From Bacteroidales bacterium (lineage in GTDB: Bacteria > Bacteroidota > Bacteroidia > Bacteroidales > Paludibacteraceae): a stretch of 8,712 nt of DNA. Where the stretch lies: assembly GCA_900768725.1 (NCBI GenBank), contig CAAGDU010000134.1, forward strand, positions 1-8,712. The letters run 5' to 3'. A program made the position numbers and the translations under genes. Numbering within the stretch: position 1 is the first letter of the stretch; each line of letters opens with the position of its first letter. The notes under the pieces were generated by a model. It saw only the letters and a program-made list of their open reading frames with translations. It did no database searches and was not told the DNA's origin. Shown piece by piece: positions 1 to 8,300 of the stretch.

Positions 1-375
1 ACATACCAACGGCAGCCCTGCCCATACGTTGAGATACCACGCGGCATCGGTCAGCACCATGCCGTCTATCGTCTCGTAGCCCTTCACCACAAAAGCTATA
101 TAAAGAGCAAGCAATGCGTAGTAACCCAAGCAGAACACCACGTTGACGATATTCAGACGCGCCTGCACAAGGCGGCGCTTAAACAGGAAGATATCCACCA
201 ACGCTACCAATGGGATAGCGACACTAATCACCGCCAGCGGCCATTTGCTGAACGGCATAAGCGATACATAATCCACTCCCTCCGCAGGCAAGAACTGCAC
301 GGGGGCAAAGCAGCAAAGCAGCACACCCAGCACTACTACTGCCAATAAATACAAGGATTGAATTCTCTGAATCAT
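1..375 (-). CDS. DUF4293 family membrane protein, N-terminal part (runs off left edge)
   Basis: Reading leftward from the ATG at 375-373 gives 125 codons without a stop to the window edge. The protein begins MIQRIQSLYLLAVVVLGVLL, the characteristic opening of the Bacteroidota-restricted DUF4293 family (usually about 150 residues with four membrane helices), so roughly the last fifth is missing. Three hydrophobic segments are visible at about residues 7-27, 45-65 and 75-97, and a fourth begins near 112. A basic loop (KRRLVQAR, residues 66-73) sits between the second and third. It is an inner-membrane protein by prediction. The family has no established function and I do not assign one. The start is supported by the family-typical MIQRIQ opening and by a Bacteroidota promoter about 120 bases upstream on the same strand. 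The gene is divergent from der. Confidence 0.88.
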   Translation of the reverse strand, partial: MIQRIQSLYLLAVVVLGVLLCCFAPVQFLPAEGVDYVSLMPFSKWPLAVISVAIPLVALVDIFLFKRRLVQARLNIVNVVFCLGYYALLALYIAFVVKGYETIDGMVLTDAAWYLNVWAGLPLVC

Positions 376-379
376 ATTT

Positions 380-485
380 GGATAAAAGATTTAGGACGAA
401 AGATTAAAGACTTATTACCTTTGTATATGAGGACTCAGAGTCGGAACCATTTGGTCTTTTATCCTGCATCCTTCATCCTTAATCC
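380..485 (-). repeat. Imperfect inverted repeat in the DUF4293 leader
   Basis: Two 32-base arms (380-411 and 454-485) are inverted copies matching at 24 of 32 positions, separated by 42 bases. In the leftward transcript three of the mismatches become G-U pairs, so 27 of 32 positions could pair. The 454-485 arm contains four tandem heptamers of the form TNNATCC (458-485, plus-strand sense). The proximal arm ends only four bases before the DUF4293 start codon, so folding would cover the ribosome-binding area. There is no U-tract, so it is not an intrinsic terminator. It may be a regulatory RNA fold or a degenerate intergenic repeat. Confidence 0.6.
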
Positions 486-499
486 TCCGAAAGCGGTCG

Positions 500-531
500 C
501 AAAATTACGAAAAAAATCCTGAATACACAAC
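500..531 (-). promoter_or_regulatory. Bacteroidota-type promoter for the DUF4293 gene
   Basis: On the minus strand there is a TAATTTTG at 507-500, a full match to the Bacteroidota -7 box TAnnTTTG. Exactly 20 bases upstream lies GTTG (531-528), a 3-of-4 match to the -33 box TTTG. The spacing is the same as in the der and sprA promoters. Transcription would start near 494 and give a leader of about 120 bases that contains the inverted repeat at 380-485. The -33 box is four bases away from the -33 box of the rightward der promoter. Confidence 0.6.
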
Positions 532-535
532 ATTA

Positions 536-567
536 TTTGCATATTTCATGAAAAAATAGTACCTTTG
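536..567 (+). promoter_or_regulatory. Bacteroidota-type promoter reading toward der
   Basis: TTTG at 536-539 and TACCTTTG at 560-567 are full matches to the -33 and -7 boxes of the Bacteroidota primary sigma factor, with 20 bases between them. Transcription would start near 573. The core is nearly the same as that of the sprA promoter downstream: from TTG of the -33 box to CA after the -7 box, 28 of 33 positions agree. The expected leader before der is about 285 bases, which is long for this gene. Confidence 0.8.
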
Positions 568-585
568 CAGCCGAATCAACACAAA

Positions 586-654
586 ATGTCATCTATTGTA
601 GTTATGTCGCCCCTTCGGGGCTTGCATTGTAGGGAGGGGGAATCCTCTACGTAG
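586..654 (+). other. 22-codon mini-ORF at the head of the der leader
   Basis: An ATG at 586 opens about 12 bases after the predicted transcription start and reads 22 codons (MSSIVVMSPLRGLHCREGES plus two residues) to TAG at 652-654. This promoter-to-ATG distance (18 bases after the -7 box) is close to that of sprA (21 bases). The first residues, MSSIVV, resemble the usual start of Bacteroidota Der proteins (MSNIVAIVGRP-like). The rest runs through REP-like palindromes and looks random. It could be a leader peptide, a remnant of an older der start, or chance. Its frame differs from that of der. Confidence 0.2.
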
Positions 655-695
655 GGGCGAGCCCCTACGCTAATCTATTTCGCCCCTTCGGGGCT
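607..695. repeat. REP-like palindrome cluster in the der leader
   Basis: A 16-base unit, TCGCCCCTTCGGGGCT, occurs twice exactly, at 607-622 and 680-695. Each copy holds the palindrome GCCCCTTCGGGGC (5-base arms, TTC loop). Between them lies a second perfect palindrome at 650-669, with arms CGTAGGGGC and GCCCCTACG around a two-base GA loop. The arrangement, a central hairpin flanked by two identical hairpins, resembles paired repetitive extragenic palindromes (REP/BIME-like). No T-tract follows any of the hairpins, so they are not typical intrinsic terminators. They are GC-rich islands in AT-rich intergenic DNA, which suggests insertion. Multicopy status cannot be seen from this window. Confidence 0.7.
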
Positions 696-712
696 AACAC
701 GAAGTATCAAAT

Positions 713-851
713 ACGAAGCGCAAGCGAAGTTACATATACAAAGTTACATACACGAAGCGCAAGCGAAGTTAAACACACAACGTTTCTTACACGTAGTTTC
801 TTACACGTAGCGAAGCGGAGTTTCTTACACAAAGTTACATACACAACGTTT
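713..851. repeat. Mosaic of short direct repeats just upstream of der
   Basis: Several exact direct repeats interleave here. A 20-base unit ACGAAGCGCAAGCGAAGTTA occurs at 713-732 and 752-771. ACAAAGTTACATACAC occurs at 738-753 and 829-844. ACACAACGTTT occurs at 775-785 and 841-851. TTTCTTACACGTAG is in perfect tandem at 783-796 and 797-810, with a partial third copy (TTTCTTACAC) at 821-830. The sequence CGTAGCGAAGCGGAG (806-820) is a diverged relative of the 20-base unit. The array ends nine bases before the der ATG. It looks like a product of local duplication or slippage, perhaps seeded by an extragenic repeat. No coding potential is evident. Confidence 0.8.
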
Positions 852-859
852 TACATACT

Positions 860-2173
860 ATGGCAAATATCTTAGCGATAGTGGGTCGTCCCAATGTCGG
901 GAAATCGACCCTTTTCAATCGCCTGACGGGCACTCGTCGGGCGATAGTGAATAACACGGCGGGCACCACCCGCGACCGTCAGTACGGCAAGGCGGAATGG
1001 TGCGGCAAAGAGTTCTCGGTGATAGACACCGGCGGCTGGGTAGTGAACTCGGACGATACCTTCGAGAGCGAGATAAACCGACAGGTGAACCTCGCGATAC
1101 GCGAGGCAGACGTGGTGTTGCTGGTGGTGGACGTGAACGAAGGCGTTACGCAGTTCGACATGGAGGTGGCGCACCTGCTTCGTCAGGCAAAGAAACCCAC
1201 CGTGCTGGGCGTGAACAAAGTGGATACGTTTGAGATGCAATACGGGGCACCGGAGTTCTATAAGTTAGGATTAGGCGAGCCCTATATCCTCAGCGCGGAG
1301 AACGGTCTCGGCACGGGCGATTTATTAGACGAGATATGCTCGCGCTTCAAGAAAGACGAGACGGGGGAGGAGATAGACGACCTGCCGCGCTTCGCCATCG
1401 TGGGTCGTCCGAACGCGGGGAAGTCGTCTATCCTGAATGCCTTTATCGGCGAGGAGCGCACGATAGTAACCGACATCCCGGGGACAACGCGCGACAGTAT
1501 CTACACGCGCTACAACAAGTTCGGCAAGGAGTTCTACCTCGTGGACACGGCGGGTATTCGCAAGAAAGCGAAGGTGAACGAAGACTTGGAGTACTACTCG
1601 GTGGTGCGCTCTATCCGCGCGATAGAGAACTCGGATGTGTGTATCCTGATGATAGACGCCACGCGAGGCATTGAAGCGCAAGACCTGAATATCTATTCGC
1701 TGATTCAGAAGAACAAGAAAGGGCTGGTGGTGTGTATCAACAAATGGGACTTGGTGGAGAGCAAGACGAATGCCGACATCAAGGCCTTCGAGAGGGCTAT
1801 CCGAGAGCGTATTGCGCCGTTCACGGACTTCCCGATCATCTTCGCCTCCGCGCTGACCAAGCAACGGATTTTCAAGGTGATGGAGACCGCGCTGCACGTG
1901 TATGAGAACAAGTTCCGAAAGGTGCCGACGGCGCAACTAAACGATAAGTTCCTGCCGCTGATAGAGAACTATCCGCCGCCTGCTACGAAGGGCAAATACA
2001 TCAAGATAAAGTACTGCACACAGTTGCCGAACACACAGGTGCCGACGTTCGTGTTCTTCGCCAACCTGCCGCAGCACGTGAAGGAGCCTTATCGCCGCTT
2101 CTTGGAGAACAAATTGCGCGAGTGGTGGGACTTCAACGGCACGCCCGTGCAACTCTTCATCCGCGCGAAGTGA
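860..2173 (+). CDS. der: Ribosome assembly GTPase Der (EngA), two G domains plus KH-like domain
   Basis: A complete 437-residue protein, the normal length for Der, which binds and helps mature the 50S ribosomal subunit in the cytoplasm. Two tandem GTPase domains are intact. The first has the P-loop GRPNVGKST (9-17), GTTRD (35-39), DTGG (56-59), NKVD (119-122) and SAE (145-147). After an acidic linker (about 163-176), the second has GRPNAGKSS (182-190), GTTRD (208-212), DTAG (229-232), NKWD (294-297) and SAL (330-332). The C-terminal KH-like domain covers about 350-437 and contains the PPP segment near 372. The Asn in each P-loop (N12, N185) is the residue linked to potassium binding in this GTPase family. 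The ATG at 860 places the P-loop at the usual distance from the N-terminus. No clear Shine-Dalgarno is seen, which is normal in Bacteroidota. The gene has its own promoter and is followed by a strong terminator, so it is probably monocistronic. The long repeat-filled leader is the odd feature. Confidence 0.98.
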   Translation: MANILAIVGRPNVGKSTLFNRLTGTRRAIVNNTAGTTRDRQYGKAEWCGKEFSVIDTGGWVVNSDDTFESEINRQVNLAIREADVVLLVVDVNEGVTQFDMEVAHLLRQAKKPTVLGVNKVDTFEMQYGAPEFYKLGLGEPYILSAENGLGTGDLLDEICSRFKKDETGEEIDDLPRFAIVGRPNAGKSSILNAFIGEERTIVTDIPGTTRDSIYTRYNKFGKEFYLVDTAGIRKKAKVNEDLEYYSVVRSIRAIENSDVCILMIDATRGIEAQDLNIYSLIQKNKKGLVVCINKWDLVESKTNADIKAFERAIRERIAPFTDFPIIFASALTKQRIFKVMETALHVYENKFRKVPTAQLNDKFLPLIENYPPPATKGKYIKIKYCTQLPNTQVPTFVFFANLPQHVKEPYRRFLENKLREWWDFNGTPVQLFIRAK

Positions 2174-2196
2174 GTAGCCACAGACAGAGAGACAGA

Positions 2197-2236
2197 GAAA
2201 CTGACTAACACGAGAAAGTTAGGCAGTTTCTTTTTT
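2197..2236 (+). terminator. Intrinsic terminator after der
   Basis: GAAACTGACTAAC (2197-2209) and GTTAGGCAGTTTC (2218-2230) form a 13-base stem with a single A/G mismatch and an eight-base loop, followed directly by six Ts (2231-2236). It begins 24 bases after the der stop codon. This is a textbook Rho-independent terminator and separates der transcription from sprA. Confidence 0.9.
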
Positions 2237-2316
2237 ATTATGCATTGCTTTAGCAAATATAGCGTACCATAAATTCCCTCGCAAAAAAGCAAAAATTAAA
2301 TTTATATGGCTCTTAA

Positions 2317-2348
2317 CTTGCACATATCAAAAAAAAGTAGTACCTTTG
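2317..2348 (+). promoter_or_regulatory. Bacteroidota-type promoter for sprA
   Basis: CTTG at 2317-2320 (3 of 4 to the -33 box TTTG), then 20 bases including an A-tract, then a full -7 box TACCTTTG at 2341-2348. Transcription would start near 2354, leaving a leader of only about 15 bases before the ATG at 2370. The core is nearly identical to the der promoter. The rest of the intergenic DNA between the terminator and this site (2237-2316) is AT-rich, and I see no other signal in it. Confidence 0.82.
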
Positions 2349-2369
2349 CAAGGATTTTTCGAAACGCGC

Positions 2370-5300
2370 ATGTTAGATACTCTGAAAAGACGAGTCAGTC
2401 TCTATATACTCCTATTCCTGTTGTTGTTTTCTCCCTTGTTAGCAGGGGGCGACGGTTGTGCGGTACAGGCACAGAGTCGTCCTCCGTTGGTGCCGTCGCT
2501 GCGTAACGATAGGCGTATGGCAGAGGAGGCTCGTCGGCAGGCGATGGACTCTTCGTTTGTGGAGCGGCCGAGGGGAGGGGAGACGGAGCCCCGCCCACAA
2601 GAGGCTTCTTCAGGGGTGCGGCCTGGAGACCGCACCTCCATGGAAAAAGACTCGCTGGTGTTTAATCCGAATGACTCGGCGTACTGGGCACCTACGCAGG
2701 TGAAGCAGTTGGGCGCAGAGGACTATGAGGCGCTGTCGTCGCCGCAGAGCAGTCTAGACCTGCGCGACCCCGCGAACGTGCAGACGGAGGTGGAGTATCA
2801 GCCGAACACGGGCTACTACGTGATTCACACGAAGATAGGCGATGTGGATATCGCGACGCCGTACCTGATGACACCGCAGGAGTATGCGTCGTACAGCGAA
2901 CAGCAGGCGATGCACCAATACTGGCAGCAGAAGATAGGCGAGGTGGAGCACAACAACGAGAAGAAGTTCGACATCACCGACATGAAGTTCAACATCGGTC
3001 CCGCGGACAAGGTGTTCGGACCGGGCGGAGTGCAGTTGAAGATGCAAGGGTCGGCGGAGTTGCTGTTCGGCTTCAAGCACCAATACATTGAAAATCCGAG
3101 CCTTACGGAGCGGTCGAGAAACAACAACATCTTCGACTTCGACGAGAAGATACAGGTGAGCGTGAACGGAAAGGTGGGCGATAAGTTGAACTTCAACCTG
3201 TCGTACAACACGGAGGCATCGTTCTCGTTTGACCAGCAGAACCTGAAACTGGCGTACAAAGGCAAAGAGGATGATATCATCCAGAGTATCGAGGCGGGTA
3301 ACGTAACGATGGACCTGAACTCGAGCCTTATTCGAGGCAGTCAGGCGCTGTTCGGCGTAAAGACCAACCTGCAGTTCGGCAAACTGAAAGTGCAGGCATT
3401 GATAAGTCAGCAGAACTCTGAAAGTCAGTCGGTTAGCAGCAAGGGCGGCGCGCAGATGACCAACTTCGAGGTGTCGGGCGATAGTTACGACGAGAACCGA
3501 CATTTCTTCCTCGGCTATTTCTTCCGCGACCAATACGAGCAGGCGATGGCGTCGGTGCCGTATATCGCGAGCGGGGTTACCATCAACAAGATAGAGGTAT
3601 GGGTAACGAACAAGAAAGGCAACTACGACGAGGCGCGTAACATCGTGGCATTCAGCGACTTGGGTGAGCCCGCCGTGCATACGCTGAACAGCGGTTGGGC
3701 GGGTACGACGCAGCAGGTGCCGGACAACAAGACCAACGGCTTGTACAACGAAGTGCGCGGGCTGGCGGGTATTCGCGACATCCAGCAGACGAGCAGCGTG
3801 CTGCAAGGCTACAAAGGGATGGACGGCGGCGAGGACTACGAGAAAGTGGAGTCGGCGCGGCTGCTGTCGAGCAGCGAATATACGCTGAACAGCGCATTGG
3901 GCTTCATCTCGCTGAAGCAGGCGCTGAACCAAGACGAGGTGCTGGCGGTGGCATACGAGTACACCTACGGCGGACAGGTGTATCAGGTGGGCGAGTTCTC
4001 CACCGACGGCAGCGAGGAACTGCGGGCGCCCAACACGCTGATACTCAAACTATTGAAGAGCAGCAACAACGCACCTATCAAGAAAGGGGCAGGTACATGG
4101 GACCTGATGATGAAGAACATCTACTCGCTGGGCGCGAGCAGCATCTCGCAGGAGAAGTTTGAACTCTATATCCAGTACCGCAACGACTCGGTAGGTACGG
4201 AGATGCAGTACCTGACGGAGGGCGCGATAAAAGGCAAGCAGTTGCTGCGCGTGATGAACCTCGACCGCTTGGACAGCAAGAACAACCCCTACCCCGACGG
4301 CAAGTTCGACTTTGTGGAGGGACTGACGGTGTATGCGAGCAACGGGCGCGTCATCTTCCCCGTGCTGGAGCCCTTCGGCAGCCACCTCAAGCAAGCGATA
4401 GGCGACCCCGCGATGGCAGAAAAATATATCTTTCAGGAGTTGTACGACTCGACGCTGGTGGTGGCGCAGGAGATGACGGAGAAAAACAAGTTCTACCTGA
4501 CGGGAAAGTACAAAGGCACCAGCGGCAGCGAGATACGGCTCAACGCGATGAACATCCCGCGGGGAAGCGTTACGGTAACCGCGGGCGGCGCGACGCTGAT
4601 AGAGAACGTGGACTACACGGTGGACTACATGATGGGAACGGTAACCATCCTCAACCAGTCTATCTTGGAGTCGGGCACGAACGTGGATGTGAAGTTGGAG
4701 AACCAGTCCACCTTCTCGCTGCAACGGAAGTCGCTCTTCGGAGCGCATCTCGAGTATGAGTTCACGCCCGAGTTGGTCATCGGGGGAACCATCATGCACC
4801 TGCGCGAGCGTCCGCTGACCACGAAGGTGAACACCGGCAGCGAGCCGCTGGCGAACACCATCTGGGGCGTGAACGGCAGTTGGAAGACCGATATGCAATG
4901 GTTGACGAACGCGATAGACAAGATACCATGGATAAGCGCGACCGCACCTTCTTCCTTCCAAATCAACGCAGAGTTTGCGCACTTGATACCCGGGCATACC
5001 AAAGATGTAGGCTCGGTGGGAACGGCATATATCGATGATTTTGAGGCTACTACAACGAACATTGATGTGCATTATCCGTCGTATTGGTTCTTGGCTTCGA
5101 CCCCTGCGGTGTTCGAGGAGTCGAAACTTTCGAACAATGCGGAGTACGGCAAGAACCGTGCGTTGCTGGCGTGGTACACGGTTGACCCCATCTTCGGCTA
5201 CCCGCAGACGAACACCCCCGCGCATATCAAGAACGATGTAGCGGTGATGTCCGACCACAGGACGCGTATCGTCTATGAGACGGAGATTTACCCGAGCAAG

Positions 5301-8300
5301 GAGCAAGTGGCGAACGCCGACTCGAAATTGAGCGTGCTGAACCTGAGTTACTACCCCGAGGAGCGCGGTCCGTACAACATCGTAGCGGACGAGATAGGCG
5401 CAGATGGCAAACTGACCAACCCGAAGCAACGCTGGGGCGGTATGATGCGCAAACTGGACAACACTGACTTCGAGAAATCGAACATTGAGTATATCGAGTT
5501 CTGGCTGATGGACCCCGCGCTGACCAACCCCGACGGCTACGAGGGCGAGATGTACATCAACCTCGGCGATATCTCGGAGGACATCCTGCGCGACGGCAAG
5601 AAATCGTTTGAGCACGGTCTGCCCATCTCCGATGAGGACTTTGGTCGCACCGACTCCACGATGTGGGGGCGCGTGCCGAAGACCACCTCTACGGTAACCG
5701 CTTTCTCCAACGAGACGGGGGCACGCAAGAAGCAGGACGTGGGGTTGAACGGACTGAGCACGGAGGATGAGTTCCTCTTCACCTACAACGGCAAGCGCCC
5801 GTACCAAGACTATGTGGATGCCCTGCGCAACACGGTGAGCCAAGCCGTGCTGGCAGAGTGGATGGCTGACCCGTTCTCGCCGCTGAACGACCCCGCGGGC
5901 GATAACTTCCACTACTATCGCGGCACCGACTTCGACGAGCAGGAGATGCCTGTGCTTGCACGCTACAAACACTATAACGGCACCGAGGGCAACTCGCCCG
6001 CCACGGAAGACCAGACGGAGACCTACGGCACGGCGTCCACCCTATCGCCCGACATAGAGGACATCAACAAAGACAACACACTGAACGAGTACGAGAAATA
6101 CTTCCAATATAAGGTCATCCTGCGCCCCGACATGATGGAGGTGGGACGCCAGCACATCACCGAGAAGAAAGTGGCGAAAGTAACGCTGCGCAACGGCGAG
6201 ACGCAGGAGGTAACGTGGTATCAGTTCAAGATACCTCTTCGCGGCGACAGTGCCACCATGCAGATGGTGGGCTCGATACGCAACTTCAAGTCCATCCGCT
6301 TCATGCGCCTCTACCTGGCCGGCTTCAGCCACGAGACCCACCTGCGTTTGGCGACGCTGGACTTGGTGCGCGGCGAGTGGCGCAACTACAACAAAGACCT
6401 CTACCCGCTGGGGGCTGTGGTAAACACAGGCGCACAACTGGATGTGCAGGCGATAAACATCGAGGAGAACTCCAGCCGCACGCCGGTGAACTACGTGTTG
6501 CCGCCGGGCGTGAGCCGCCAGACCGACCCCGGGCAAGCCCAACTCATCGCACAGAACGAGCAGGCGATGGTGCTGCGCGTGCAGAACCTCAGCCCGAAAG
6601 ACGCCCGCGCCGTCTATAAGAACACCGGCTACGACATGCGCAACTACAAGAAACTGCAGATGTTCGTCCATGCGGAGCAGATAGCGGCGCTCGATCCCGA
6701 GTTGAAGGACGGCGACCTGTCGTGCTTCATCCGTATGGGTACCGACCTCAAGAACAACTACTATGAGTACGAGATTCCGCTGTCCATAACGCCTGCGGGG
6801 TTGTATAGCAACGACAACGAGGCAGACCGACGCAAAGTGTGGCCCGATGCAAATATGTTCGACTTCCCCTTCACCGTGTTCACCAACGCCAAGACGGCGC
6901 GCAACAAAGCGCGTCGCGCAGGAAACACCGATGTGGGGACGACCATCCCCTACGTGGTGTATGACGACGAGAACGGCAAGCCGCAGAACAAAATCACCGT
7001 GCTGGGTAACCCCACGCTGGAGGACGTGGAGTGTATCTTGATAGGTATCCGCAACACAGGCTCGCACGAGGCAACGGGCGAGGTATGGGTGAACGAGTTG
7101 CGCCTGAGCGAGTTCAACGAGCAGGGCGGTGTGGCAGCCATGGCGAACGCCTCACTCGCGGTGAGCGACATCGCGCAAGTAAACGTGGCAGGACGCTTGG
7201 AGACCGCAGGCTACGGCTCCATAGAGAGCAATGTGCTCGACCGCAACATGGATAATGTCTATCAACTGTCGGTATCTGCCGCCCTTGAGGCAGGACGCCT
7301 CTTCCCCGAGCAAGCCAAGATACAGATGCCGCTCTACGTGTCGTACAGTAACGAGACGCTATCGCCCGATTATGACCCGCTGGATACGGATATCAAACTG
7401 CAAGAGACGCTCGACTCCTACGAGACCAAGGAGGAGCGCGACTCCGTGAAACGCATGTCGAACACCGTGCAGGAGAGCACCTCGTTCTCGGTAACGAACA
7501 TGAAGGTGAACATCAAGTCGAAGAAGCGCGACATGTTCTACGACCCTGCCAACTTCTCCGTCTCCGCGTCGTACAACAAGCAGGAGGAGCGCACGCCCGA
7601 GATGGAGCGCAACATCACCACCGACCACAAAGGCTCGTTCAACTACGCCTACAACTTCAACCCGCAGCCGTGGGAACCCTTCAAGAACGCGAAGAAAGTG
7701 CAGAAAGTGAAGTTCCTCAAAGAGATGAATTTCTACTACCTGCCTCAGTCGTGGGCATTCAACACGAACATGCACCGCACCTTCAGCCACATGAAGATGC
7801 GCGACCTGACGGCGACTGCCGGCGCGGATATGGACTTGACCTTCTCCAAGGACTTCACATGGGACAGGAACTTCGACTTCAAGTACGACCTGACCAAGAA
7901 CATGAAGTTCTCCTTCCAGTCCGCCTACAACGCGACCATCGATGAGGGCTACTACGCGCCGGAGATACTGCGCGACTACGCCTTCACCAACGACTACTAC
8001 GAGGCGTGGAAAGACACCATCCAACGCTCGTTGAGCAAGTGGGGCACGCCCTACACCTACCAGCAGGTGTTCACCATGTCGTGGAACGTGCCCTTCAACC
8101 GTATCCCGTACCTCGAGGCATTGAGCGCCAACGCATCGTACAACGGCACCTACAACTGGGCGCGCACGGCACAATCCACTTCGCAGGACACCTATCTCGG
8201 CAACACCATCTCCTCGCTGCGCTCGTGGCAGATAGACGGCGGCATCAACTTCGAGACCCTCTACGGCAAGTCGAAATACTGGAAGCAAATCACCCAACTA

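Noticed and set aside
416..423. TACCTTTG on the plus strand, a perfect -7 box, within the DUF4293 leader
   Set aside because: No TTTG-like box lies about 20 bases upstream, and the sequence falls in the loop between the inverted repeat arms. The promoter at 536-567 has both boxes.
607..695. The hairpins in the der leader as intrinsic terminators or attenuators
   Set aside because: None is followed by a run of Ts, unlike the real terminator at 2197-2236.
739..837. Two minus-strand TAACTTTG words (746-739 and 837-830) matching the -7 box
   Set aside because: Neither has a -33 box at the right distance. Both are by-products of the repeated CAAAGTTA word.
713..851. The direct repeats as a CRISPR array
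   Set aside because: The repeats are short, of several different kinds, irregularly spaced and partly tandem, with no unique spacers of constant length and no cas genes nearby.
1325..1936. A 203-codon minus-strand open frame inside der
   Set aside because: It is antisense to the second G domain and KH-like domain of Der, which are clearly real, and it has no recognisable domain.
2370..2460. SprA N-terminus as a lipoprotein signal (cysteine at residue 30)
   Set aside because: The residues before the cysteine (GDG) do not fit a lipobox, and AVQA at 31-34 gives a normal signal peptidase I site.
2306..2506. A 66-codon plus-strand frame upstream of and overlapping the sprA start
   Set aside because: It begins upstream of both promoter boxes and overlaps the sprA signal peptide in another frame. 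The sprA frame at 2370 explains the region.
2754..3932. A 392-codon minus-strand open frame, and similar ones at 6042-7067 and 7359-8297
   Set aside because: These have the same features as the 640-codon frame: antisense to sprA, the same compositional bias and no recognisable family.
4050..5972. A 640-codon open frame on the minus strand opposite sprA
   Set aside because: It lies wholly antisense to well-conserved SprA coding sequence. The translation is dominated by H, V, R and L with no recognisable domain, and no minus-strand promoter is evident. It is explained by the codon composition of sprA.
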